Shown here piece by piece: positions 11,041 through 23,420 of a DNA stretch of 64,000 nt. The notes beneath the pieces are model-generated. The model had not been told where the DNA came from and did no database searches. It saw only the letters and a program-made list of their open reading frames with translations. The DNA lies in the NCBI GenBank assembly GCA_946807835.1, contig OX327705.1, positions 16,150,501-16,214,500 on the forward strand, in the 5' to 3' direction. How positions within the stretch are numbered: the first letter of the stretch is position 1; every line of letters begins with the position of its first letter. The translations under genes were made by a program, and so were the position numbers. The DNA is from Ailanthus altissimus (taxonomy: Eukaryota; Streptophyta; Magnoliopsida; Sapindales; Simaroubaceae).

Positions 11041-12430
11041 ATGACTGATCTCGCGCAAAACCTCTGGTTGAATTGAGATCTCTCTTGGTACCAAAGAGAA
11101 TGGAGGAACCTATCAGAGAGGAAGTAGTTGAGTCAATTCCCCCTTTACCCTTACCTCAAACCTAGCCAAATCCTATTGTAGAAGAGATACACCCTCAGCT
11201 AGGGCTACAACTTGTGATACAACCTATACAAGGATAACTTGATAGACCTACTTTAGAGTAATCCATAGATAGACTAGCCCAGTTAGTTACAGTTATAGTG
11301 TAGAGACAAACATAAGGACAACCCATGAGATAAAACACAATAGAGTGTGTTCATAGTTTAGGGGCAGAAAATATTTTAGGCACTACAGAGCTAGCTGATA
11401 CAAAGTTATGGCTGACTAGAGTAGAATGAATATTTGATGTTATGAGATGTATTGATGATGAGAGAGTTTTATTTCCTACATTTTAACTTGAGGGTGGGGC
11501 ATACCACTTGTGGAGATCAGTATCTCGTAGATATGGATGAGTGATTAGTTGGGCTGATTTTTGTAAAGAATTTAATGCTAAATTCTTTTCTATGGTTTAT
11601 TAAGATATCCAAGCTAGTAAGTTCTTTGAGTTAGAACAAGCATCAATGACAGTGGAGAAATATGAAAACCAATTTATAGAGTTATCGAGATTCGCTTCAT
11701 ATACAGTACAGAAAAAGAAGGATAAATGTAAGAGATTTGAACAGGACTTTAGAGGCAATATCAAGACAATAGTCACAGTCATGGAACACAATGATTTTAG
11801 TGAGTTAATAGAGGCTATAATGAGGGTTGACAGAAGCCTGGAAGAGACACGCAGAGCGCAGTCATTCAAGCAAAAATAAGGTCAGAGTTGGTTAGCTGAT
11901 GGAGCAAAAACAAAGTCAGATTTGGTTAGCTGATGGATTTAGTAGTAGTAGAGCACCTAGAGGAAAGACATCTCATAGAAGTTATTCAGGTAGTTAACAA
12001 TATAGTCAGAGTCTTATACTATCAGGAGGACACAGACAGAGTTCTAGTTAAAGTTTTGTGCCTTCATCTATTAGAAGCAGCATAAGGAGTCAGAGGCCTT
12101 GGGGTTGTAGCCAGTAGAGTAATAGTAATAATGTGAAGAAATACCCTTAATGTTCCATATGTGGTAAATATCATAAGGGACAGTGTTCGAAGGGTTCTAT
12201 GAGTTGTTATCATTATGGACAGACTGAAGAAATTGTCCATTTTTAGCATATAGTAGCAGTTCAGTATAAGGTGCAGCTTCCCATGGTTTTCAAGGTGGCA
12301 GTAACCATATTCAGAGACATAGAAAATCTCACACAGAAAGGCCTATTTTTAGTGTTAGAGCATAACCTAAAGCTTCGGGAGTTAGTGGAGACTTATAAAC
12401 GGAACTTGTAACTAGGCACATGTATTTACT
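11041..12430 (+). pseudogene. gag of chromovirus 1, relic
   Basis: Translated pieces show the gypsy gag core: 'ADTKLWLTRVERIFDVM'-like sequence at about 11396-11446 (with a stop), then a 'WADFCKEFNAKFF' block near 11552-11590, and an open piece at 11646-11879. A degenerate zinc-knuckle region at about 12150-12245 keeps several Cys residues (CSICG) but not the canonical spacing. Multiple stops prevent expression. Confidence 0.7.
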
Positions 12431-13795
12431 TTGACTGAGCAAGAGGCATAGACCACCTTAGATGTTATTACAGGTATGCTGACTATTTTTGATTAAGAGA
12501 CCCATATTTTAGTTGATCAAAGTTTTGCGCATTCTTTTTTTTCCCGCATTTTTGCTGTGCATACGAATAAAGTGTTAAAACCCCAAGATTGTAGCTTTGT
12601 AGTAGCCACACCAGTTAGAGAATCATTATTGGATGAGAGTGTACTTAAGAGATGTGTTATGAAAGTTGGTAGTAGTGAGATGATACTAGATTTAATTCTT
12701 CTTAATATGCATGATTTTGATGCGATACTTGGGATGGACTAGTTAGCTAATCTTTATACTACTGTAGACTATTTCTGAAAGAAGGTTATATTTAGAAGAC
12801 ATGGAGAGCTTGATATTATTTTTTGTCAAAAACAACGAGTTCTTCCATCCCGTGTTATATCTACTATGACATTTGAACAGTTGCTTAAAAAACAGTGTTC
12901 AACCTATTTGGCACATGTCATTGATACCAGAGTCAATGAAGCTAAATTAAAAGATATTTTGGTGCTTAGAGATTTTTCAGATGTATTTTTTGAAGAACTT
13001 CCAAGTTTACCACCAAATAGAGAGGTTGAATTTGGTATTGACTTAGTTCTAAGCATAACTTCTATCTTTAAAGCACTATATAGAATGGCGCTTTCAAAGT
13101 TAATAGAATTAAAGACTCAGTTATAAGAATTAATAGATAAGGGTTTCATCAGACCTAGTGTATTGCCATTGAAGGGGGGGAGGGGCACCAATATTGTTTA
13201 TTAAAAAGAAGGATGGAACCTTAAAGCTATACATTGATTATCAAGAGCTGAATAAAGTCACTATACGTAACAAGTACCCACTCCCTCGTATTGATGATTT
13301 ATTTGATAAATTACAGAGTGCAAAGGTTTTTTTCTCAAAGATTGATTTGCGTTCAAGGTATCAACAATTGAAGATTAGAGATACATATGTTTAAGATTGC
13401 CTTCAGAACTCGATATTGGCATTATGAGTTTTTAGTGATGCCATTTGAGTTGACTAATACTCCAACTGCATTCATGGACCTTATGAATAAGGTATTTCAT
13501 CCATATTTTGATCGGTTTGTTATAGTATTTATTAATGACATCCTTATTTATTCATGGAGGATAGAGGAGTATGCAAAGCATTTGAGAATATTGTTACAGA
13601 CTTAAAGGAATAAATAGTTATATGCTAAGTTTGACAAATGTTTGTTCTGACTAGATAAAGTTACATTTCTAGGTCATGTGATCTCAGTAGATGGAATTTA
13701 TATGGATCCTCAAAAAATTAAAGCTGTGATAAATTAGGACCGACCAGCTAGTGTGACAGAAGTTAGAATTTTTCTCGGTCTAGTAGGTTATTATC
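12431..13795 (+). pseudogene. Protease and 5' part of RT of chromovirus 1, relic
   Basis: Protease remains end with 'FDAILGMD' near 12718-12740, the usual gypsy protease end. The RT begins with 'FSDVFFEELPSLPPNREVEF' near 12976 and carries '[19 protein letters not shown]' at about 13204 and '[15 protein letters not shown]' near 13335. The polymerase box reads FIND (about 13529-13540) instead of the usual YVDD, so a catalytic Asp has become Asn. A G-run near 13174 and several stops add to the damage. The RT is cut at 13795, inside 'FLGLVGYY', by a copia-type LTR. Confidence 0.8.
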
Positions 13796-16700
13796 TGTTG
13801 GGATTTGTGCTTACGTGCCATCCCATAATGTATAAATATATAGCGATAGTATTTATACAATTATTATTTCTAATAAAATCGTTAATATTATTTATTATTA
13901 AATGGTAAGATGCTTGTAACATTTCAGACATTGTATGATCTGAAAGAGTTCAGATCTGGTCTAAAGGAGTTTAGACCAGGGCTAAGAGTTAGCAATGCTA
14001 ATAGTTATAAACACTAAGAGTTAGTGGTACTAAGAGTTAGTAATTTTATAAGAATTATCGAATTCTAAGGAGTTAGAGCCTTGTCTAGAATGGAACAATG
14101 ACCTGAGAATATATTAGTAATGACATAGCTGTTTTGAGTTGCAGATGGTGCTAAGAAATGTCATTATGCAAGTTTGTTCTCAAACATAATGTTCCTGATC
14201 TAATTTCATCGATGCGGGTCTATCGGTGGAACCTATTAATATAGATTAGTGTATGTCTATATCTGGATGGTCCAGTTGGTTAGTCTTAGCAAACCATGAG
14301 CTTAGTAGGAAGCTCGTATAAAGATGCAGGTATTCAGTAAGGACTGGATATTGAACAGACTCACGAAGACATCCAATAGACATCTTGATGAACACATGAA
14401 AATGCATGTTGTTAAGAGATTCAATCACCATTTAATGTCACTAATTTTAGTATTTGTTTGTATTTTTAGCTTGAAATAAAGTGTTCTCCTTAAATTGTGA
14501 TTAATGAATGTTATTTGGACATGTTTAGGTAAACTGGACATAACTCTCAATGTAGAAATCGAAATGAAGAAATTCTTGAACCTGGTGCAACATGACTCAA
14601 TCTTACACAAATTTGAAGAATAGTGGAAAAGCCAAATCCAACATGTTATGGGCCAAAAAAAATTGAGATACAACAAAATCGGACTACAACTCTTACCCAG
14701 CTTGACCCAACTCACGTATTTGGACCGTATCTCACAAAATACGTACTCAATTGGTATAATTCTTGAAGCTGTAAATTTCTGACGTAACTATCAAAAACTC
14801 GCATGTTTATGGTAAAGTCCAAATCAGCCGTTATCATGGATCAAATCGCATTGCAAGTGGGTAAAATGGTTGTTGGCCGAATTCTGATGTATCTTTGGAA
14901 TTTTGCTCATATCTCATTGGATACTCATCCAAGTTGTATAAAATCAGTGCCTATTGAAAGAAGAGTCAAAATTCTACAACTTTCATGTCGGCTGCAGAAG
15001 CTGAATTGATCATTTACATTATCAAAAACATGCTGCAAGTGGATACACGAGTTATTGGCTTAAAATTATTGAAGATTGATGTCATCCATGACATATGTCC
15101 ATTCATTGCCTATATAAGGAGACCCTTAGGACATTTTTATTAGAGAATTCTCTCTTCTTTTATTCTCATTAACATGTATTGTAATTTAGGCTAGAGTTCC
15201 TAGCAAGGCTAAGAGATGAACTTTTATGTGTAGTAAATCTACTTCCATGCTTTGATTCGGTGTCAAGAGCTATAAATGTTGTAAGTTTGGTTTTGATTAA
15301 ACTCTTATCTATTTTATTTTCTATAATCCAGAGGTTATAATTCTCATGTCTCATATATGTTCAGTCATGCTTTTCTTATGTGATTCATGTTGATTTATAA
15401 TTGTTACTGGTTACATTGTTTTATATGTTAATTTTTTACTACAGTATTGTCAATTTGATATATTGTCGATCTTGGATAACATGTAAGGGCAATAAATGTT
15501 TGATATTCAAGTTAATCTTTTACTGCAATATTGTCAAAATGATATATTGTCGATCTTAGATAACTTGTATAAATAACATGATGTGTGTTAATGCTTGCAA
15601 AGAGTTTAACTAAATCAAATACATGTGTTATCAAATGTGCTATATATTACATACCTTCCGATTGATTGTTTGGGATGTGAAACTTTCAGTTAAGTTATAA
15701 ATATCGAATCAAAGTATAGAGTAGATTTATAAAGCATAATTGTGATTCTCAAAGCCTTGCTTAAATCATCATAAGACATTTTTCTCAATTCATAGACAAT
15801 TCTATCTCATCCGTTTAAATCAATTAACCCTTTGCTACTGCTTTAATATTTTACTTCACTAACCTATTTTGCCAAGAGCTTCCTCGTGGGATCGACACCT
15901 CAATCTATACTGTGATAGCCGCGTTATATTTTGAGCGTAAACACATCTCATAAAGTCGTCAATGGAAGGTCTTCCGAGTTGAGTAGTATTTGTGGTCCTT
16001 TGACCTGAGCGCCATGGTGGGCTTGTGAGTGATCCACCATGCTTTGGTTCCACACATGTCAGAAACCTTTCATGGTCTGACCGCTAGGTGTCGCTGGGTA
16101 TGGTCCGATGCTTATGGAGTTCGGTGTGTGTAGATATGGGATCCGTCAACTCATATGAGTGGGTTGTATATCCTGATGCTCCGAGATTGTATTTCAGAAA
16201 GTCTTGTGGCCACAAGCATAAACCTCAGAAAAGATATTCTGAAGGAATAAACAATATCACAAAATTGTTTGTGGATATTGTTTAATGAAATATAAATCTG
16301 GAGATAAATTCATGGTTGAGCAAATAAGAGATTTGACGGTGATGATCTATGTCTCTACTCTTCAAGGATATAAATGATGGAAGGATTATACGAATATGTA
16401 ATAACCTCAACTTGCATAGTCTAACACGCTAATTTGTAATATCCGTAACGTGTGTGTGGAATTTATTCACGGACGTATAAAGAAGCTCTATATGATAAAT
16501 TAGGTGTGGACCTAGAGAGTCTCACAATATGAAGTGTACTCGTTGCGCACTGGGGTTGCAGATTGGATTGAATAGTTCTATCCAATAAATTTTAGCAAAA
16601 TAGAACGATTGTTTAGAGATTCCTTGGATTGTACATTTGTTAAGACTTAATTGTTAAGTACATCACTTAATTAATTAACAAGGGTTGTTAATTAATAGAA

Positions 16701-17831
16701 TATTGACAAATGACAAAATTTGTTCCATGATTTGATTTTACCTTTTTACCATTTAACCATGGTAGTAAAAATTAGTAAGGTAAAAAGTAATTATTCAAAA
16801 TTGTTTTGAATAATTAAATGATATATTGTTATTATATTATTAGATAATATTATAATATATATAGATCATGACATTGTATTTTAATACAATTGGGAGGCCT
16901 AGATGTTGGCCATTTAATTACCCATTATAATTAAAGTAATTATATTTGTTTGGTAAAGATTAGTTTACGTAGCCATTATTCTAGTGCTTAGTTTAATTAA
17001 TTCCAAGTGGGAGACCAACAATAAAATTGGTGGAGCACTTCATTTTGTTTACTTTTGTTTAATCAAAGTGTTGAATAAATAAAATAAATTTTTGGCAAAA
17101 AAAATAAATTGAATTCATTCTTACAAGAAGAAGAATTCGGCCAAGTAATATGGAGAAAGAGAGAGAGACATTTTTTGGTCTCAATTTTCCTTTCAAGGAG
17201 TTGAAAGAATACAAGGTGAAGTTATTTTGTAATTTTTCAGATTTCTACATGCTTAAAAAAATTGTAAATTACGATAGAGAAAAATAATTCTTGTTATGTT
17301 AGTAAGGAGTTATTAACAAGAACAAAATAAAACTTCATCTTCCTCTCCTCTTCCATGGATGACTAAATAATGTTCATGTTTATGAAACAAGAATATGTAT
17401 TCAAAGAAGTTAAATACAAGTTGCTGAAAAATTCTAAAGCTACCATTCTAACTTCATAATCCCACTAAAAGTTATGGACTAGAATTGTTTATCACTACAC
17501 TTCAAGGTGAGCTCTTCACATGGATTGGTGAAAGACTTGGAGATTTTGTAAAGTTACCTTCATTAGGTGAGTATTTTACATTATGTGTTATAATACAATA
17601 TTGTTCATCATATATATATTTTGTATAATTGTTATACTTGTTCATATATGTGATACAATTGTTCACCATGTTTATAAATTGTATAATTGTTATACTTATG
17701 CATATATGTGATATATGTTGAAATTGTTAAAATGGGTGTATTTTGTAACATGCTTACGCTGCGCATATTGTAATTTTTAAAATTACACATACACTCGTAT
17801 AATCACACACTCTATGATACAACACCCAACA
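13796..17831. mobile_element. Copia-type LTR (solo or LTR-only), TSD TTATC
   Basis: Begins TGTTGGG (13796) and ends CCCAACA (17825-17831), a typical copia LTR inverted end. It is flanked by perfect 5-bp duplications TTATC at 13791-13795 and 17832-17836. Removing it restores the chromovirus reading 'FLGLVGYY' then 'RRFVKDF'. It holds an Athila solo LTR (14386-15943); without that it is about 2.47 kb. No gag-pol is visible, so it is a long solo LTR or a non-coding derivative. A related truncated copy lies at 46565-47765, next to a minus-strand copia RT fragment, which hints that the true orientation may be minus. Confidence 0.8.
14386..15943 (+). mobile_element. Athila solo LTR, TSD CATCT
   Basis: Starts TGATGAACACATG and ends GCGTAAACA, and is 1558 bp long, the same length as the intact Athila-F 5' LTR (48281-49838), which it matches throughout. 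Perfect 5-bp duplications CATCT flank it at 14381-14385 and 15944-15948. It is the product of LTR-LTR recombination of a full element that had inserted in the copia LTR. Confidence 0.95.
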
Positions 17832-18639
17832 TTATCGGAGGTTTGTTAAGGACTTCTTTAAAATTGCTGCACCACACCAAGTTGACTAGAAAGAATGTAA
17901 AGCTTAAGTGGACTGATGAATGTAAAGGTAGTTTTAAAGAACTTAGAAAGAGATTGACTTTAACTCTTATTCACACTCTTCTATTTGGCACCGAAGGATT
18001 TGTAATTTACAGTGATGCTTTTAGACATGGATTAGATTGTGTATTGATGCTGTATGAGAATGTGATAGCCTATACTTCTAGGCAGTTTAAGAAGCATGAG
18101 TTGAATTATCCAACCCAAGATTTAGAATTGACAGTAGTAGTAATTGCCTTGAAGATTTGGAGACATTATTTATTTGGTGTCACATGCCAAATCTTCGCTA
18201 ATCATAAGAGTTTGAAGTATTTGTTCATAAAGAAAGACTTAAAATGAGACAACGGAGATGGTTAGAGCTGATAAAAGGTTATGACTATATAATTAAATAT
18301 GATCCAGGTAAGGCGAATGTGGTAGCAGATGCACTTAGTAGGAAGTCTTCTAACTCTTTAACTCATTTGAAAGTGACTTATCTTTCTTTGTTAGTTGAAT
18401 TAAGATTGATGGGGGTTCAATTGTCTATGGATGAGTCTGTAGCTCTTCTAGCACATTTTCAAGTTAGGCTTATATTGATTGATCAGATTCGAGAGATACA
18501 AAATCAGGATCCTAACATAGTTAAACTTAAGCAAGAAATGAGTGATAGAATACGAACTGACTTAATGTTAAGAGCTGATGGGATATTTATTATAGGTATT
18601 AGGCTTTGTGTTCTGAATAACTCAGAGTTAAAGAAGTAG
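17832..18639 (+). pseudogene. RT end and RNase H of chromovirus 1, relic
   Basis: Resumes directly after the copia insertion with '[17 protein letters not shown]'. Then comes the RNase H core, with a 'VIYSDA' first-Asp motif near 18000, '[21 protein letters not shown]' near 18118 and 'ADALSRK' near 18327. Two open stretches (17843-18247, 18244-18639) overlap by 4 bases in different frames, showing a frameshift at a 'aaaatgag' site. This part is less decayed than the gag. Confidence 0.85.
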
Positions 18640-19915
18640 ATTTGAGAAGAAGCTCACAGTTCAGCTTATATTATGCATCCTGGCGGCATAAAAATGTATC
18701 ATATTCTGAGAGAACATTACTGGTGGCAAGGTATGAAAAGAGAGATTGCAGGGTTTATATTTCACTACCTGATTTGTCAGCAGGTTAAGGCAGAACATTA
18801 GAGGCCAATAGGATTATCTCGGCCACTTTTAATTTTTGAGTGGAAGTAGGAGCATATCACTATGAATTTTATTGTTGGGCTTCCATGTACTCGAAGTGGT
18901 CATGATAGTATTTGGGTGATTGTTGATCGGTTTACAAAGTCAGCTTATTCCCTACTTTATAAGGTTTCATACTCATTAGATAAGCTGACTCATTTATATG
19001 TGAGCAGGATTGTAAGGTTGTATGGGGCTCCAGTGTCTATTATATTAGACAAAGACCTTCGGTCCACTTTTAGATTTTGGCCTACTTTACAGAAGGCCTT
19101 AGCGACTAAGTTAAACTTTAGTACATCTTTTCATTCTCAAATAGATGGGCAGTTAGAAAGAACTATACAGATATTAGAGGATATGCTCAGAGCATGTGTG
19201 TTGCAGCTTAAAGGTAATTGGGATGATTATTTACCATTGATGAAGTTTGTATATAATAATAGTTATCAGTCTAGCATTTAGATGGCGTCATATGAGACTT
19301 TATACTTAAGAAAATATAAAACTCCAATTTATTGGGATGAGGTTGGAGAAGAAAATTGTTGGGTCTAAAGATTATCCAAGCCATTAGCAAGAAGATTGGT
19401 ATTATCATAGATAGACTCAAGGCAGCTCAAGATAGACATAAGAGTTGTGTAGATAAGCATTGCAAACAACTTGAGTTTGCAATGGGTGATAGAGTCTTTT
19501 TACAAATTTCTCCATGGAAAGGTGTACTTTGTTTTGGTAGACAAGGAAAACTGAGTCCTCGATATATTGGGTCGTATGAGATTATAGAGAAAGTTAATGT
19601 GGTTGTTTACCGCTTAGCATTACTGCCTGAGTTGTCACGAATTCATGATGTGTTTCATGTTTCTATATTGTGGAAGTATATACCTGATCCTTCTTACATT
19701 ATAGATATTCAACCAGTACAGTTGAAGGTAAACTTGACCTATGATGAAGAACCTGTTCAAATATTGGACTCTCGATAGCAAGTATTGCGTAATAAGACCA
19801 TTTCATTAGGTAAAGTCTTTTGGAGGAATCATGCGGTAGAAGAAGGTACATGAGAGCGTGAAGATTATATGAAAGCTTAGTATCTGTACTTATTTCAAAT
19901 AGGTATGTGAATTTT
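18640..19915 (+). pseudogene. Integrase and chromodomain of chromovirus 1, relic
   Basis: The zinc-binding N-terminus starts near 18655 ('HPGGIKMYHILREHYWWQ'). The catalytic core is at 18862-19281 ('DSIWVIVDRFTKSAY', first Asp near 18922), and the GPY-like segment is at 19530-19690 ('LSPRYIGSYEIIEKV', 'HDVFHVSILWKY'). After 19740 a decayed chromodomain-like tail ('VFWRNHAVEEGT') is visible, the mark of chromoviruses that direct insertion to heterochromatin. Frameshifts near 19340 and stops at 18638, 18849 and 19776 inactivate it. Confidence 0.85.
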
Positions 19916-19932
19916 AAAGACGAAATTCTAAT

Positions 19933-19946
19933 AAAGGGAGAGAAAT
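19933..19946 (+). promoter_or_regulatory. Polypurine tract of chromovirus 1
   Basis: AAAGGGAGAGAAAT lies immediately before the 3' LTR and would prime plus-strand synthesis. Confidence 0.75.
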
Positions 19947-21972
19947 TATAATTCACGTGGCATTAATTTATTAATTTAAGTGATGACTAGCTTGAATAAC
20001 AATAATATTATAATAATAATAATAGGGGTAAGTAAGTTGCTTGATTAATGATTAAAGTCGTGTAGCACAGGATATTTCAAGTGGTGGCTTCATTTCATTA
20101 GCTTTTATAGCCAGCTGTAGTGCATAAAAAAATAAAACGAATTGTTTCATTTGAATTAGATGCAAATGAGAAAAGGCAGTAACAATTGAGAAAGAACAAA
20201 ATATAAAATAAAATAGTTAAGTGTTAGCATTGGATTGGGTGAAGTGGGCAGATAAGTTACTTGTATAAATGAAATGAATTTTCTTTTTATTTGAGTTGAT
20301 TACAATTAAGAGAAGCCGAAGTGAATTGTTAGAAGAGAAAAGAAAGAAAAGAAAAATGAAAAAGAAAAGAAAGAAACTGAGAGAAGAAAAAGAAAAGAAG
20401 AGGAAAAGCTGAAAGGAAGGAAAAAAAAAAGAGAAATAAGGGTCGAGAAAAAATAATTAAAAAGGAATTATAGAAAGTACGTTTGAGTAATTAAATTTAT
20501 ACTCAGTAATTTAGCAGGTAACAATTTTTCTATATTAGAATATTTATGTTTCAGTATTTATAATATATATTAGTACTAATGATATATTTTTATATCATAT
20601 GATATAGAAGGAGTGCCAATAACTAGTAGACCCCAAGATGCAGAACCAGCTTATGATTAACGTACTTTTGTGAATGGATAACTATATATATTTTATATGC
20701 TTTAATAAATTAATTAATATTTTAATTACACGTTATCAGATTTATTCATAATTTATTTTAGATAGATAAATATTTATGTTATTTAGTATATTCAGAAGGT
20801 TTTTAGAGTTTATTATAATATTACTTATGATTACATTCAGTATAAAAATATTTATTCTAAAATAATTAAACTTTTATGATATTATATAGTAATAGTTTTT
20901 GAACCACTATATGTGTACTATCCCATTTAGTGTAATTGCTCTATGCATGCGTTAGACCAATTTATTTGCTCAACCCGAGCAATGCAACATTCTATTGGGT
21001 GAGACCACGTTCTCCCGCTCTGCCTATGTACGAGTTATTTTGCTAGGTAAGACCACAATTTTTTCGAGTATAAGTTTGGTGCAGATTTTAGTATATATAT
21101 ATAGTATATATTTCAGAGTTATGTTACACATATTCAATTTTAAAATAGATTTTATGACAGTTTATAATATTCGTATATGATTCATATTTATCCATAATAT
21201 AGTTTTATAAACTTTTATGATTTAGATTTATACGTATGTTAATATTATTCTCCACTACATTTTTTTAAGAGAAGTTAATATTATATATACATATACACTT
21301 ATAAAGTATATAATATTTTTTTAAATCATGTCCACTCATTGAGGCACAAACTCACAATTTCTCATATATATATATATATATTTCTTTTTCAAGTTGTCAT
21401 ATATTCAATTTTTTTTTTCAGGTTGTCACCATTTCTCCTATGTATATATAGTATATATTCCAGAGTTATGTTACACATATTCAATTTTAAAATAGATTTT
21501 ATGATAATTTATAATATTCATAAATGATTCATGTTTATCCATAATACAATTTTATAAACTTTTATGATTTAGATTTATACGTATGTTAATATTATTCTTC
21601 ACTACATTCTTTTAAAAGAAGTTAATATTATATATACATACACACTTATGAAGTATATACTATTTTTAGAATCATGTCCACTCATTGAGACATAAACTCA
21701 CAATTTCTTTTTTTTTTTTTAGGTTGTCATAGGGACGTCGAACAATGCGATTTGTACTTCATATTTGAAGGTCTAGCCATTACGCGCGTAGTTGCATAAT
21801 TGTCACATTATGTATCATTTGTATATCTTTATATATATTTGTGTACACGTGTACACTTTTATTGGAGCACACAGCCTCATTTTATCAGATATAATGAGTA
21901 TAAACATATTAATTTTATGTTATCACAGGATCTACCTCGACTTTTAAGAAGAGCTCAGGTCGGGTCCTGTCA
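19947..21972 (+). repeat. 3' LTR of chromovirus 1
   Basis: Starts TATAATTCACGTGG (the expected TG has mutated to TA) and ends 'gtcctgtca'. At 2026 bp it is about 470 bp longer than the 5' LTR. This is explained by a 347-bp tandem duplication at about 21092-21735 plus the 49-bp stretch lost in the 5' LTR. No host gene lies inside it. Confidence 0.85.
21092..21735 (+). repeat. Tandem duplication of about 347 bp inside the 3' LTR
   Basis: The stretch from 'cagagttatgttacacata' at 21114 recurs at 21461, a period of 347 bp. It covers 'atccataatatag', 'ccactcattgag' and a poly-T-containing 'ggttgtca' end in both copies. The 5' LTR and the solo LTR at 30364 have a single copy, so the duplication is private to this LTR. 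Confidence 0.85.
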
Positions 21973-23056
21973 ATTTTATCTTAAATTTTTTATTTCTTAT
22001 GTTAAAAACATATATAAATATTTTTTTATATTTTTTTTTACCTTAATATAATAAAATAAACTTATATTTGATATATTTGTTTTCTATTTTGAAAATGAGT
22101 TTTATTAAATTTCAAACGCTTAACTAATATGGAATAAGTTTGTAAGTCAAATGTCTTCACAAAATTTTCATAATAATTTCAACTTATTTTCTTTAAAACT
22201 AATTTATTATGTGAGCTTTGTCGATCACAAAATTTTTTATTTATATTTCATATTTACATATGTTTGAAAATGAATTTATTTTTATTGATTTAAAGTTGAT
22301 AAAAATAAATTCTCTGTCTTGAGACATCGTTGAGTACAACTTGAATAGTGTACTATTTTAATTTATTATTATTATTTTGTTATATACTAATTCTATTATA
22401 AGCCTTATTATATCTTCTCATATTAAGTGCATTTATTTTTGATAAATAAATTCTTTATGTCCCGTTAAAACTTAAGAACTGATATTAAAAAAAATAAAAG
22501 TTTAACTCAATTGGAAAAAAAAAAAAATTCTCAGTTATGTTCCCTTCCTGTCGCTGCATATAACAATCTAGACTCTCACTCTCTACATATTATGACTGAA
22601 GTATTCTAAACTTTCTCATTCTCTACATATTCCGGCAATATTGTGAAACCATCATCAATCAGAAACACAAACAACCTGGCAAGATGAGAGTAACATGAAA
22701 TATGGAGAGAAACACATGCAATGTTAAGCCAAGTTCTTTTTTGTGGGTTTCCACGCATATATTTAACAGAAATGGAGCTGGAACATTTTAATTGTGTGCT
22801 TATTTTATCTTTTTAACTGAAAGGAATGGATGGAGGAGCAGGGGCTGCTGCTTCTAGCTCTAGAAAAATTGGAAAGATGCATGTGCATCTCAGCTAGTTG
22901 ATACAAAAAGCCTACAGTTACTTTGATCATGACTTGTTTCTCTGAACTTGGTATATTGAGTGCACAAGTTGGGTTTCTAGCAAGTGAAAAAGGCTGAGAA
23001 TATATGCATGAAATGGATAACCCACCATTGAGGGCTTGACTAATGACTAATAACTG
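21973..23056. other. Intergenic, no gene seen
   Basis: AT-rich sequence between the chromovirus and a small copia solo LTR. The only longer open stretch, on the minus strand at 22805-23113, has no family I recognise and runs into the LTR boundary, so it is not called. Confidence 0.5.
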
Positions 23057-23415
23057 TGTTAGCCACCAAAGGATTAGGAAGCCAAATCCTAGAGATACCT
23101 GACAACAATGCACGTGAATGGGAGAGCGACCTGTTCAAAGAGAGTTGATTAACAAGTCTTCTGTTGACCTAGTCTTTTGGAGAAAGTAGCAAGATATCAG
23201 GAATTGCTTGAGAGATTGTAGGAGTAGCTGTTGCTTATTTTACTGTTATTTGTAATGCTTTAAATAAGTCCTCTTAAGCTGAAGAGAAGTAGCTAAAAAA
23301 AAATCAAATGTACTTGTCGCAATTTTCTCCTGGCCGAATTGGAGAGCAACCTTGCAAATAAAATATTTTTCTTTCAAACTATCTGTCTTGTGTCTGAACT
23401 TGCAGGGTTCCAACA
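23057..23415 (+). mobile_element. Small copia solo LTR, TSD AACTG
   Basis: Starts TGTTAGCC and ends GGTTCCAACA, 359 bp, flanked by perfect AACTG duplications (23052-23056 and 23416-23420). It contains a TATA-like 'tttaaataag' near 23260 and a T-rich stretch near 23365, as in short Ty1/copia LTRs. No internal region remains, so it arose by LTR recombination. Confidence 0.85.
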
Positions 23416-23420
23416 AACTG

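Larger units (their letters stand above)
1481..21972 (+). mobile_element. Ty3/gypsy chromovirus (Tekay-like), decayed, with three nested insertions
   Basis: A full-length but dead LTR retrotransposon. The two LTRs match along their length: the 'tgatgactagcttgaata' stretch near 1516 and 19980, and the end 'gtcatgtca'/'gtcctgtca' at 10929 and 21972. Internal order is gag, protease, RT, RNase H, integrase, chromodomain, polypurine tract. Flanks atatt (1476-1480) and atttt (21973-21977) agree at 4 of 5 bases and are a plausible TSD. Insertions are a caulimovirid in the 5' LTR, a copia LTR in the RT, and an Athila solo LTR inside that copia LTR. Many in-frame stops mean it cannot be autonomous. 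The Tekay assignment rests on the domain order and the C-terminal chromodomain and would need a phylogeny. Confidence 0.85.

Noticed and set aside
22805..23113. Open stretch of 102 codons, minus strand
   Set aside because: No recognised domain. It crosses the left border and TSD of the copia solo LTR, so it cannot be one conserved gene.
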